Source: Atrichornis clamosus (Eukaryota > Chordata > Aves > Passeriformes > Menuridae). Taken from it: a DNA stretch of 64,000 nucleotides. The notes below the pieces were generated by a model. It searched no databases. It worked only from the letters and a program-made list of their open reading frames with translations, and was not told the origin of the DNA. Shown here piece by piece: positions 1 to 10,548 of this stretch. Made by a program: the position numbers and the translations under genes. The stretch lies in contig WBMZ01011390.1 in NCBI GenBank assembly GCA_013400975.1, forward strand, positions 1-64,000. The letters are read 5' to 3'. Each line of letters begins with the position of its first letter. Position 1 is the stretch's first letter.

Positions 1-330
1 GGCCGGGGCGGGCCGGGCCGGGGCTGTGGAGCCGCGGGCGGGGGGTGACGGGACGAGCCAGGCCGGCAGTGGTGCCCCCGGCTCCGTCCTGCCCGCGGGC
101 CGGGGCGGTGTTTCTGGGCGGGGGCGGCGGGGCCGCGCCGGGGGCGAGCGAGGGAGAGGCCGGCGGGGCCGTTTCCCGGACAGCCGAGAGAGCCTGTGCC
201 CGGCGGGGCTGCCTGGGCCCGCAGCCCCTCTGCCGGCCGTGCTGCCCCGGGCCGGGCCCGCGGTGCTGGCGCTGCCCAGGCGGGCCGGGCCAACCCCCGG
301 GGGTCCGGGGCAGAACCGCCGCGCCCGATG
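1..330 (+). promoter_or_regulatory. INSIG2: CpG island, probable INSIG2 promoter / non-coding first exon region (cut by window edge)
   Basis: This is the densest CpG and GC stretch of the window, with GGGGCGGG-type Sp1 boxes at the very start and many CG dinucleotides to about 330, after which composition drops sharply. It lies upstream of the INSIG2 start by a distance typical of a non-coding first exon and long intron 1, and known INSIG2 genes have a non-coding exon 1. No TATA box is seen. I cannot fix the start site or the first donor; a GT at 45-46 (GGGGTGACGG) is one possible donor. Open frames through the island are a product of GC richness and resemble nothing known. Confidence 0.7.
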
Positions 331-1733
331 CCTGGAGAAGGGGGTGGTTTGCTTTTGGCGTTGCCTCGCTGAACACAGATGGTGTCTTGCCATCTCCTGC
401 GTGGTGTTGCTTAAATAAATCTTCTTTTTCTCGGCCACACCGCGCCGTGCCCGGTGTGACTGTGTGGTGTCAGAAGTTATTAATTCCTCCTGGTGCGCAG
501 GGAGAGCATAGGGGAACAGGATGGACCTTCTCTTTAGGAGACAGTTAAGTGACTAAGTGTTTTGAAAATGTCCAGGGTGGTAATTTACTTGTTAACTTTT
601 TGCGCAACGCCAGACACCGTGTGGCTGCCTTGCAAGTCCTGTATGGAGCGCTCGCACGGTGTGGTGAAAAGCTTGGGCTGAATCCCTGTGTGCCACCGAG
701 GAGGGAGGTGCAGCTGAGACTCTGGCAGTGCCAAACCCGCAGCTTTCAGTGCGGTGTCACAGCTGTGAATGTGCATTCCCAAGAGATGAAGGCTCAGAAG
801 TCGTGTTGGTCCAATATGTTGTGATCTGTTCCCATCAGAGGGGAGAGCTGCAGTATAAAGACAAGGCTTAAAAGGAGACGTGGCCTCCTCTGTCTGCGGG
901 CACAGTAGCCTCCCAGTCGGAAGAAGGAAGTGATGTTGTTTTTAGAGATATTAATTTCATTTTCATGAAAGGTGGTGATAGTAAATATCGTTGCTGTGCC
1001 AGAACATCATGAGCCCAGGCTGTCTGAGGCACTGAAGAATCTTTCGTGAGCGTTGGTCACCTTGCTGTGTTGCCCTGTTGCTTTGTGGAATGTCAGAACG
1101 TCTCAGGGTCAGTGGAAAATCTGGAAACTGGGATGAAACAACTAGGAATGATACGAGTTGGGTGAGAAACCACCAGGTGGAAACTACTGTATTACGGTAG
1201 TTTCAGACTTTGAATTACTTTTTCAAGCACCCATTAATGAGTACCCACCCAGGTGCCCTCGCTGTGGTCAGGTTGTTTACCTGCTAGTAAAAATATGTTG
1301 CTGGTGCCTTGAATAACTTGCAGCTGCAGTGGTTGTATAAAAGCAGTAAGTGATTTCCTTCCTGTTACATTTAAATAAGCCTTTGCAATTAAATATATAT
1401 GTGCTGAATGGCATATAAAAAAAATAAAACATATATAAATGCAGGTTTCCTTTCTGATGTGGTCTGAAAGTGATTTATGCCAGAATAAAATTGGACTTCA
1501 ACTTGATCATCAGGATTTCTGGAAAAAAAAAATAAGAGCCGATTGGTGTTTCCATCAGTATTGCCATGTGGGACAGTTGATGATTCTTAATTAGTTTGAA
1601 GAATTACAAGAAGCAGAGTCTTGTTAGAGGGAGATACCAAGAGAGAGTGTAAAATGGGGAAATAATCATCACAGGGGAATTATTAATAGATTTCAATAAA
1701 GACAGGGACTTGGATTGATCTCTCTCAGTATTT

Positions 1734-1795
1734 GGGGGCTGGAACTAGATGATCTTTAAGGTTACTTCCAACCCGGAACATCCTGTGATTCTATT
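1734..1795 (+). mobile_element. CR1 LINE 3'-end fragment
   Basis: The segment carries the bird CR1 3' terminal signature in order: ggctggaactagatgatctt, a near-match of the 'gtcccttccaaccc' block, then tcctgtgattctat. Only one terminal octamer-like unit remains. The 5' limit is unclear and could reach further into 1690-1733. It is a short, diverged, inactive remnant in intron 1. Confidence 0.8.
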
Positions 1796-2782
1796 TTAGT
1801 TGATAACTTTAGTGCACAAAATAGGATGCAGTAATGATGCTTGCTAATGACCTAAAGCTGGGAACTATTTGCGGGCCAAAGAGAGCTGAGAGATCCTGCA
1901 GGAAAAATGGAATGAAGTTGAGTGTCAGAGTTAAATAACACAGGCTGAAATGCAGTGTGCAAGGTTTAGGGCTGGTGCCAGAGAACAAGGATTCAGCAAC
2001 AGGAAAGAAGAAAGACTTGAATGTGGTAAAGGATTACAGGACATGAGCAAACCACTTTATGTCTGAAAAAAGAAACTATGATGCTGTGTGCTGCAAAGAG
2101 CTCATTAAACAGAGACATAAACGTGTGAACCTTCTTATACATCAGCTCTGGTCATACATTTAAAAAAATGGCTATACAGACTTCGTTAAGTACCCAGAGC
2201 TGTTGGGATGGTGGAGAGTCAAGAGTTTAGCTTGTTTTCCTAGACAAGCTAAAGCTAAGAAGGGACGTAACAGTTTGAAAGCTTGTGTTAGGCACAGTAT
2301 TCCTGGAGAGTTTGTAATTGGGAGCTACAGCCTCCAGTGCCATGCATTGAAAAGATTCCTGTAAATTCTCAGAATTCCTGTGATTACCTGGTGGGCAAAG
2401 CCCCGAGGGACACAGGGGAGGCTCTCAGCTGAAATAGTGATGTTTTTGTGACCCCATGATTTCTTTCCTGGAGGCTAAACATATTATCCAAGCTCCCTTG
2501 CTGTGCCATCCAGAGGAGGGAAGAAAATCTGGAGCACCTCCTTTTTGCTTGGAGGAAGTGTGTTGCAGTGCCAGTGCCAGCCTTGATACAGACATCAGGG
2601 CTGGCACTGTGAGTCAGGAGGCAGACTAAGAAGGCAGACACCTTGGTTGTCCTTTTCCCCCCCAGGATGTGTCCATGAGTACAAGTAATGTGGGGAATCG
2701 GCTGTGTAGAAGAGATCCTGTATTCTTAGGAAGACACTGCTGCCTCCCCAGACTGTCAGTGGGAAGTTTCGTGCAATCAGAA

Positions 2783-2814
2783 CTTTTTTTTTCTTTTTTC
2801 TTTTTTTTTTTTCC
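2783..2814 (+). repeat. Polypyrimidine (T-rich) tract in intron 1
   Basis: Thirty-two bases of T runs interrupted only by single C residues. It is a simple low-complexity tract with no adjacent retroelement recognised. Confidence 0.9.
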
Positions 2815-4016
2815 TGTTGAAACTTTTTGCATGTGATGGAGAATGCCACAGTGTGGCATCACATCATCTGTGCAGTTGACTGGACTATCTTAACTAGCCG
2901 GGATGTATTTAACTTCTCTTTTGGCTTTAAATCAGCGGAGTGAATGAATGCTGTATCCTCTGCTCCGTTGCTGTATCTTCAGAGAGCTTCCTAGGGTTCA
3001 GCTGGAGCCGGGGAGGAGGTGGAATGGATGTTCTGGTTTGGCCCCCCTGTGCCATAAATAAGAGTTAACAGAAGCCGCCACCAGTTGGCAGTTTCAAATT
3101 TAAAAGCAATGTCAGGGATTTTTTTCTGAAGTTCCAGGTGGCTAAGCTGTCAGTCAAAACTGTTGTTATACATGAATGTGGCACTGAATCCATGTATAAC
3201 AAGACCCTTGATGGACAGGTATTTTTTTAAAAAGAGGGGTTGGGATGGCAACTCTGCCATTCCTGTAGTGCTGGCAGTTACTCGTGTAGGATGCTGTCTA
3301 GTGCAGGGGCAGGTGGAGCTCCTTTTTCTTCGCCCTCAGGTGCTTTTGTGCTTGATGAATTACAGTTAGGGTTTGTAGTAGTGTTTGGCACTTTTTACCA
3401 GAAGTGTGTGTTACCTTGGTAAATACTTCTCTGTATTGAGGTTGCTGCTCTGGTTTGCCGAGTTGTTTGCTCTCACTAGAGGTTACAAAACATATGTGCT
3501 GCAGGATTGCTGAAATTCTGACTCTAGCCTGAAAATTGTTTCTCAGATTTTAATTTCCAGTTGAGAAATGCTTTCTGGTGTCTCTTCAAGAAGAGAGTTC
3601 TGTGAACCCCTGTGGCTGACTTGGAATTGAGGGCTGTGTTTACTTACTGCTGAATTATATAACCTACAGTTTTTGCTTAAAGGAGGGGAGGAAACCAATT
3701 TATTCTTACTGCAAAGCAAGCCTTTCTTCCGTTTGACACCAGTGTCATTTCTCCACCTCTTGGAATGTGCTTTCACATTCGTAGCTGTCCCATCATGCAT
3801 GTTTCCTCCTCTGTCTCCTAGTAGACAAAGCTGTTTGTAAAACCTGTTTCTTTTGTAAGGCATTTTTGCAACTGTGGTTGGTTCTGCTCTCAAAGGACTA
3901 ATTGCCTCCTCAGAAAAAATATAATAGACATTTTTTTAATGCAATCCCCAAATAATTCAAGAGAAATACATATAATGTTTCTTTCTGCTTTTTCACTGTC
4001 TTTTATTATTTTTCAG

Positions 4017-4350
4017 GGTTTGGCTGTCTCCTAATTGAAGAGAGTCACAATACTGATTGCAAGTGAATTCTCAGCCTGTTGGATGCCTCTGATAACATAA
4101 GAAGTCATGGCAGAAAATGATGCAATGCCAACCTTACCAAAAAAGTGTGGCCCATACATTTCATCTGTAACCAGTCGTGGCATGAATTTGGTAATTCGTG
4201 GTATAGTGCTGTTTTTTATTGGTGTATTTCTTGCATTAGTATTAAACTTGCTTCAGATCCAGAGAAACGTTACTCTCTTCCCCCCTGACGTGATCACAAG
4301 CATCTTCTCCTCAGCTTGGTGGGTACCACCTTGCTGTGGCACAGCATCAG
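4017..4350 (+). CDS. INSIG2: INSIG2 exon 2: 5' UTR plus first coding exon (coding from 4107)
   Basis: The acceptor is a pyrimidine-rich tract ending ttttcag at 4016, and the donor is a consensus GTAAGT at 4351. Bases 4017-4106 are 5' UTR. The start ATG at 4107 has G at -3 and G at +4, a good Kozak context, and begins the expected MAEN peptide. Coding bases 4107-4350 give residues 1-81 plus the first base of codon 82. This covers the cytosolic N-terminus, the first membrane segment (about residues 28-50) and the loop leading to WWVPPCC. Confidence 0.96.
4083..4100 (+). other. Short upstream ORF in INSIG2 5' UTR
   Basis: An ATG at 4083 opens five codons (MPLIT) and stops at TAA 4098-4100, six bases before the INSIG2 start. 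The uATG has T at -3 and C at +4, so it is weak, while the main ATG is strong. It could modestly tune translation; this is inference. Confidence 0.6.
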
Positions 4351-7300
4351 GTAAGTTCACTCATGTATGTATGCCTGGTATGCAGAGGTAGTTAGATAGA
4401 AAAAAATGTGTGAGAGATGGGGAAGATGAAAAATTCCCTTTCAGCATCACTGTCCTTGTTGAGCTGTTACTACCCTTCTGCTCTCCCAGTGTATACATAA
4501 ATAGCATGTGTCCAGAAATTGTTTTTCTGCTAACTTGTCTTACTGTAATATTGTTATCAGAGCATAACCTTTGGTTTTTCTGCTGGGTTAGAGTGCAAAT
4601 TTAACAGACTTGAGAAGGTAATGCTGCTGTTGACCTGGAGTTGAGTTACAGGAGTGTGCTCTCGGACAGCCCTTGGAAATACCCTGGTGGTGTCAGACTG
4701 TGCAGGACAAAGTGCCTTGTTTGAGCACAGCAAACCACCCTGAGAAATGCTCCCTTTTGTGGTCCAGCTTTCCAATTGTTCCTCGTTGCAGTTCAAGGTA
4801 CAGCTCTAGCTCAGTGAAGCTGGGAGCCCTGACTGTGTCTGTGGGAGCTGAGGGCAGGCATGCAGTTGGCAGCTGTAGGGGCACGGTGCAGAACAGAGCC
4901 CCTCGGAACAGTCATGTATCTCAGATGATGTGAACATGCTCCAGTTCTCCCATGACCACGTAGGGAGTTGAGCCTTCTGTGTGTTTATCTAGTTTAAGTG
5001 AGTTGTCCACTCTAGGTAGTAAAAAATACCCTCTTTTTCCTCTTCTTTCAAGTATCACGGCATACTCCATGTTACAAGCATGATGGAATTTGACTTTCTG
5101 CTTGTCTCTGAAATCACTGATCCTGTGGGTCAGTTTCAGGCATTTCTAAGGGAATATTTTTAGCAGCCAGTACTGGAGAATTCTGCTTTGGTGAAACTAT
5201 ACATTACAGGTGGTACCTTCCTAGAGGCCAGTTCTAATCAGATTGAGAAGCTCACGATTCTGAGTGTTAATGTGAGTCAATAAACTTGCTTTCAAGATGG
5301 CATCACTGTTTTGCTAATGACAGTATTTAAGCCTGTTTATTTCCTAATAGTCTAATTGCCTTTTTTTTTTTAATACCTTCTTGAAATACTATACCCCATA
5401 TGCCATAGAGGAGCTTGATTTGAAAGGAGACCCTCCAAACAGCTCCCTGAATATCAGTTGTGTTCTCTAGTGGAAATGCATTTGGCATGTTATAGTGGTG
5501 GTTACATTCCTGCTTTATCTGCCTGTTATCTTAGTCCTCTTCCTGTTGTCTTGCCAAATTGTTGATTAGTTTTTGGTTCATATCCTGCATTTGCTGCATT
5601 TTGCTTTTATGCTTTAAACTGATTTAAACTGATTGTCTTGACAAATAAGTCTGTTTTATATATGGAATAGTGGGGGTTGAAATGACAGAACCCCAGCGTG
5701 GTGTAGCAGCGATGCCCGAGGTTTGCAGTGTTCACTTAATGTTTGCACTGTTGGCTGTTTGCATCAGGCTGCACCTTGTGCTCTCTTGGGTCATCTGAGA
5801 AGGCTGCAGCTGCCAGGGGGAACTCGGGAAGGCCAAGTCTGGCCATCAGCTCACAAGAAACTTGTGGGCCTTCCTGGGTCTGATGAGTTGGTGGGTTTGA
5901 TGGAAAGACTGGATATGGCCTGTGAATTGTAGTCAGTCATCTGCTACTCAGTTGCACTATTGGATTTTAAGCCACCTGATTTAAAGATATTACAGCCTTA
6001 ATTGGCTTTTCCCAGCAGGAGTCACCCCTGTTGAGGTGTTCAGGGTATTTTTTTTTCATTATCAGTCTTCTCCATTTTCTTTCCTTATCTTCTCTGCTAG
6101 CATACGTACAGGGAACCTCTGTGGTAAATGCTGATAATTCACCCATTTTCTTACCATTTGTACTTCCATAGCCTTCCTGGAATTGACGTGAACATTTCTC
6201 TGCAATATGGTTTATTATTATGAACAGAATAAAGGTATTTTGCATATTTATAATCAGTGGTGATCGAGTCTGCTTTCAGAGAAGTCCTTTCATCCATCAC
6301 CGTTATTAGTCATGAGTTTGGCCCAAGGCCTTTGGCAAGAAAATTGCTCAGGGAGGTTTTTTTTCCACTCCAGCTTTACTGATGATTTATTTTCCTGAAT
6401 CCTGGAGATCAGTTTCCTCTGTGGCAGACAAGAGAGCATTTGCAGTGTTAGCCCCGTCAGAGTGCTGGTCTGAAGGCACTGGAGTCTGCACCGATGGCTC
6501 AGGCTCTGCTGTGCTCACACCACAACAGTGTAACATTAAGGCACCATTATTACTCCTTAGTGGAGTTGGTAACAGTCTTCGTAGTTGCAGTCATAGTAGA
6601 GAATACATTTATGAAGAAATACTGAAAGAGCATCACAGTTCCCTGGGGCTGGAAGTCCTGTTTGCTTGCTGTGTTCAACAGCTGCCGTAGGCTCTCGGCT
6701 TTCTCTCTTCTGGGTGCGCTCGGCAGTAGCATTGAAGAAGAGAAAAACATTATCCAAACAAAGCCTGCTTGTAACAAGAACAAAAGAAAACACAAAATAC
6801 TGATGTTATAAGCCACATTCAGGCAGTACTGTGGTGTGTTGATTTTGCAGTTATTTAAACAAGTATGTTTGATAGGTGGGATTTTCAGAAGTGCCACCCT
6901 GCAAATTATTAGTGCTCTTTCTGCACTATGTAGTGCGGATTTTGGTGTGGAGGAGAGCTCTGTCATGCTCTGCCCCTAGTTCAAATTGTCTCTGTATTGC
7001 TGCTTCTGCTGCAGTGGCTGGAGATGCTGCTGAAGTTTACAGGGCTTTTTTAAATAATGAAACTCTTTGAAATTCCTCTTCTTTGATGTTGTATGTTTTT
7101 GTGCTATTTTTCCTTAAAAGATCTGTTTTAGCAATGACTATATGACAGCTGTGGTTGCCAAAGTCTAGGTAGTCTTTATTCTAGTTAAATGCTGCCAGTG
7201 CTTTAACTTCTGGGCCTTTTTTCTTTCCTGTCTCCACAGCTGTGATTGGGTTATTGTACCCCTGCATGGACAGACATCTGGGAGAGCCACATAAGTTCAA

Positions 7301-10300
7301 GAGAGAATGGTCCAGTGTAATGCGATGTGTAGCAGTCTTTGTGGGAATAAACCACGCCAGTGCTGTATCCTATATGAAATGAAATTGGCGATAACAAATG
7401 GGTTTCCACTTGAAAAAAGCTCACGCAGTCAGTCATGGTGGATTGTTGTTAAAAATGTAACATGCAGCATTTTTGCAAGGGAAATGCAGAATGTGTGTTG
7501 GTGTCAAACTTGTAGCAGCATTGGAGGTGATGTTTCACATATTTTTTTTCTGAAAAATATTTTCATTAGAAATGTCTCAATATTTGGCTTTTTCTTACTT
7601 AAAGTCTTTATTTTCTTTGAACAATTAAAGTAAGGGTGGGAAAATATTCACGTCATAGGTATTACAGAAAAGTGCTTTAAGACATTCCAAGCTGATGTCC
7701 TTTTAACACCATAGTAAGAGGTTGAAGCCCAGTCTTGAGGTCATCAGGGAAGCACATGCACTTCACAAACAATGGGGAAAACCCAGGACCAGGAATACCC
7801 AGGACTAACTGCAAGGTGGTGTTGCTTCCCCTTTCTGCAAAGGATGCCTTCCTTGGTGCTGAGAGAGTAGTTCTCATTCCTGTGGTCATTCAGTAAGAGC
7901 AGTTAGAAGTCAGTCAGCACATTGCAGTATGTTGTACACCTCCTAATCCTGTAGCTGCTCAGACACATCCTCACACAAGTGTGCTCAAAGCTGTCCTGCC
8001 TTCCTCCCAGAGCAGCTGGGGGGGACACACTGGGTGACAAGTGGCTTTTCTGATGGTCTGGTGCGCCTTACAGGCAGTGCTGTGGGCCTCAGAGGTTTTC
8101 TGTAGTTATGCCTCGTACCTCCTCTCACAGCTAAAAGCCAGGTCTGTTTGTGAAAACGGGGCTCTTGTAGACTAACCAGAAAGAAAGTTGATCATCTCTG
8201 CAACACACATCTCCATCAGTGTCAGCTCCAACACAGTTCACAAAAATGGTGCTAAAACTACTGGTCATATGCTACTGAATCTCCTCATTCCCAGGAAGAG
8301 AGGGCAAGTAAAGTGAAGGATGGGAGAGCTGGCTGAATTCTCGCTGAGGTTGCTTGGCCCTTTGAAGGGTTTTGTTGTTTGATTTTGTTTCCACCCTCTG
8401 CTGTCCAGTATGGCTGGGTGAGCTGGAGCTGCCAGGGTTCCAGGACACTCCTCACAAGCCTCGCTCTCCTTGCCAAAGATGCACTAGTCTGGTGCTGTGG
8501 TTCTCACTGACCTGGCCTGTACCTGTTGGGTGAGCGTGGGGCAACTTCGCTGCTTTTATGAAGTAAAAGAGTTGACAGCTCCTCTCTGCATGGGTCTGAT
8601 TATTTACAGTAAATTTTCTGCAGTTCTCTAACAGCTGTTACCCATAGTCCAGGACATCAGTAATGTACTGGCTGTATTTCCTCCTTGACAGTTTTCCAGA
8701 CTGCTTTCTCTTCAGCTACTGCCAGTTCTGCACGTTGCCAGATTTGATGAGGGTTTTGGTCTTGTTCGACACTTTTTCTAAAGCTATTGATTTTTATCCT
8801 GTAATTATTTATTTCAGTTAGCTGGACTTCTTTCTCATTTCCTCTAGGTCTCTCTCCAGATTTTTGTGAGAAAATAGGGCAGTATTTTTTATATCATCAT
8901 CCCATACATTTGTTTTCAGGCTTAGGAAAGTTGACAGCCTCCTCTTTAATTATCTGGTTTGGACAGAAGTAATGAGAATGAGTTCCTGTTTCCAAAGCAT
9001 TTTGAAGGATGTGAAACACTGCAAACTTATCTCAAGTGATTTCACACTTCTATCACAAGTTGACAAAACTGACTTTCAGTGTTGATTTACATGAACGCTT
9101 TCCAGTAATATTTTCATTTTGTTTTATAGAAAACATTAACATTTTAACATTGAATGTAAAGTATCATGTAAACTAAACAAAATTGCAACTAAGAGTGATA
9201 AATACCTTTTTTTTTTGTATTTCTCTATCGGTTGAAGAAGGCTAATGCTAGATTTAAGATTTCATATCGAGTGTAACAAAGGGCCAGGTGAGGATGAGAT
9301 GTCCTTACTCTAAGCAGTAACATTTGCTTTGTGTGTCTGTATAAAATGCTTGCACTGTCTGGTAGGTGAAGGGTCTCTCCACTCTTGTACAGTGCAAAGA
9401 CCCTAAAATTTGAAGAACAATCATAAATTTTTAGCTTCCCGATACATTGACAACAATTACAAGGCTTATTTCCTCACATCTGGTAGCTGTGGGAGAGCTG
9501 ATACAGGAAACGCTGTATTTTCCTTAATGGTACTTTTTTTCTGTTGTGCCAAAATAGAAATAGAATGACAAAAATTGCTTAACCCTTTTATGTGGTATTT
9601 CCAAGCTTCTCCTTAACAAGCAACCCAGAAGGTGGATTTTGCCAACAATATCCAGCTGTCTCTCACGTTGGCAGCCCTGTCCATCGGGCTGTGGTGGACC
9701 TTTGACAGGTCACGAAGTGGCTTTGGCCTTGGAGTAGGAATTGCTTTCCTGGCCACGTTGGTATCACAGCTGCTGGTGTACAATGGAGTTTATCAGTAAG
9801 TATCTGCTCCCTTAAGGTGAAATGGTAATGTTCTGAAGCTGTACATTAAATCAGAATAACTGGAAGGGTACAATTTGACATGATTTTCAAAGCTGCTAGC
9901 ACCTAATTTTGAGCACAGGATAAATTGGACTGTTTATGAAACCTGGTCTTTGTAAGTGAGAAATTTCTGTTGGCATTCCTAGTTGGAAATGCTAATTGAA
10001 ATAATATTGCTACCTTGCCAACAGTGTAACACGCTTTGTTTAGTGGAACAAATGCAGCTGTAATCAATAAGAAGCCTCTTTTGTTGTTTGCTACAAGGAA
10101 TTAAATTTCTAGAATACGTATCTTTTTGAGTTTAAATGTCCTAATATTTGTCAATTTGCCTTGTGATTGGAGGTCTGTCTGTATTGCACAACGTTGAGCT
10201 TAAAAATATGTGTTCTTTTCCAGATACACATCTCCAGATTTCCTCTATGTTCGTTCCTGGTTGCCATGTATATTTTTTGCTGGTGGAATAACAATGGGCA

Positions 10301-10548
10301 ATATTGGCAGGCAGCTGGCAATGGTGAGTGTGGAGGGGGACTGATTGCCTTCCAGTGAAAGTATAAACGTGCATGTCTGACCAGACTTACCTGGGTGGGG
10401 TTTAAGAAGAGCTATTTTATCACCCATTTTGTATAACAATCACTTTCTTAAGTCTTTTTCACTAGTTACGTAAATTAATGTTATTTTGTCAACTTCTGTT
10501 TTTCAGTATGAATGCAAAGTCATTGCAGAGAAGTCTCACGAGGACTGA
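4107..10548 (+). CDS. INSIG2: Insulin-induced gene 2 protein (INSIG2), complete coding region in five exons
   Basis: INSIG2 is a polytopic ER membrane protein. It binds oxysterols, retains the SCAP-SREBP complex in the ER, and bridges HMG-CoA reductase to ubiquitin ligases, so it restrains cholesterol and lipid synthesis. The coding sequence is join(4107-4350, 7240-7364, 9629-9795, 10224-10323, 10507-10548), 678 bases including TGA, giving 225 residues, the same as human INSIG2. Visible features are the near-invariant stretches [27 protein letters not shown] and [11 protein letters not shown], the Asp149 known to be needed for SCAP binding (in [10 protein letters not shown]), the adjacent Ser151 reported as a phosphorylation site, Cys215, and a C-terminal KSHED fitting the KxHxx ER-retrieval pattern. 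Six hydrophobic segments are expected for the family; the first spans about residues 28-50. All junctions keep frame and coincide with family-conserved positions. Residues 4-10 are the least conserved part. No truncation or frameshift is seen. Identity is from remembered family sequence, not a search. Confidence 0.98.
4351..7239 (+). other. INSIG2: INSIG2 intron 2
   Basis: Bounded by GTAAGT at 4351 and cacag at 7239. It contains only unremarkable unique sequence and short T runs; no nested gene or recognisable repeat is seen. Confidence 0.9.
7240..7364 (+). CDS. INSIG2: INSIG2 coding exon (residues 82-123)
   Basis: The acceptor is tttcctgtctccacag ending at 7239. The 125-base exon encodes AVIGLLYPC through GINHASA, including the family signature [16 protein letters not shown]. 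The frame and the HASA/KVDF junction agree with mammalian INSIG2. The donor that fits is GT at 7365, but it reads GCT|GTATCC and is a poor match to consensus. No better donor lies within the next tens of bases that would keep the protein. Confidence 0.93.
7365..9628 (+). other. INSIG2: INSIG2 intron 3
   Basis: The boundaries come from the protein-conserved junction HASA/KVDF. The donor is weak (GTATCC) and the acceptor has a broken pyrimidine tract. No nested gene is recognised. Confidence 0.85.
9629..9795 (+). CDS. INSIG2: INSIG2 coding exon (residues 124-179, with Asp149)
   Basis: The exon starts directly after a CAG at 9626-9628 and ends at 9795 before GTAAGT. Its 167 bases give 55 codons plus two bases of the Gln179 codon. 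It encodes [18 protein letters not shown], then [14 protein letters not shown] with Asp149 (SCAP contact) and Ser151, then the hydrophobic segment [18 protein letters not shown]. The pyrimidine tract before the acceptor is weak; a branch-like ttaac lies near 9579 and another near 9613. Confidence 0.95.
9796..10223 (+). other. INSIG2: INSIG2 intron 4
   Basis: A 428-base intron with a strong GTAAGT donor and a ttcttttccag acceptor. Nothing else is recognised in it. Confidence 0.93.
10224..10323 (+). CDS. INSIG2: INSIG2 coding exon (residues 179-212)
   Basis: The acceptor is ttcttttccag ending at 10223 and the donor is GTGAGT at 10324. The 100 bases complete the Gln179 codon and then encode [15 protein letters not shown] and the last hydrophobic segment [11 protein letters not shown], followed by IGRQLAM. 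The preceding intron is only 428 bases and the following one 183 bases. Confidence 0.96.
10507..10548 (+). CDS. INSIG2: INSIG2 terminal coding exon (residues 213-225 and stop)
   Basis: The acceptor is ctgtttttcag ending at 10506. The coding part is 13 codons plus TGA and reads [13 protein letters not shown]. Cys215 lies in this peptide. The last five residues KSHED fit KxHxx, the COPI-binding ER-retrieval pattern of INSIG2. The rest of the exon is 3' UTR. Confidence 0.95.
   Translation, partial: YECKVIAEKSHED

Larger units (their letters stand above)
331..4016 (+). other. INSIG2: INSIG2 intron 1 (left boundary uncertain)
   Basis: Inferred from the acceptor at 4015-4016 and the upstream CpG island. 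It holds a CR1 3' end (1734-1795), an AT-rich block near 1385-1440, and a polypyrimidine tract (2783-2814). No coding segment is recognised. Mammalian INSIG2 can use alternative non-coding first exons, so a second first exon could lie here, but I see no clear one. Confidence 0.6.

Noticed and set aside
26..548. Overlapping + strand open frames of 130 and 167 codons in the CpG island
   Set aside because: Two frames are open at once because of GC richness, composition is Gly/Ala/Arg/Pro-biased, and there is no family resemblance. Non-coding first-exon/promoter sequence explains it better.
1166..1180. CCACCAGGTGG in intron 1 as a CTCF site
   Set aside because: The 3' half reads GGAAA instead of GGCGC/GGCAG; better described as an E-box-like palindrome.
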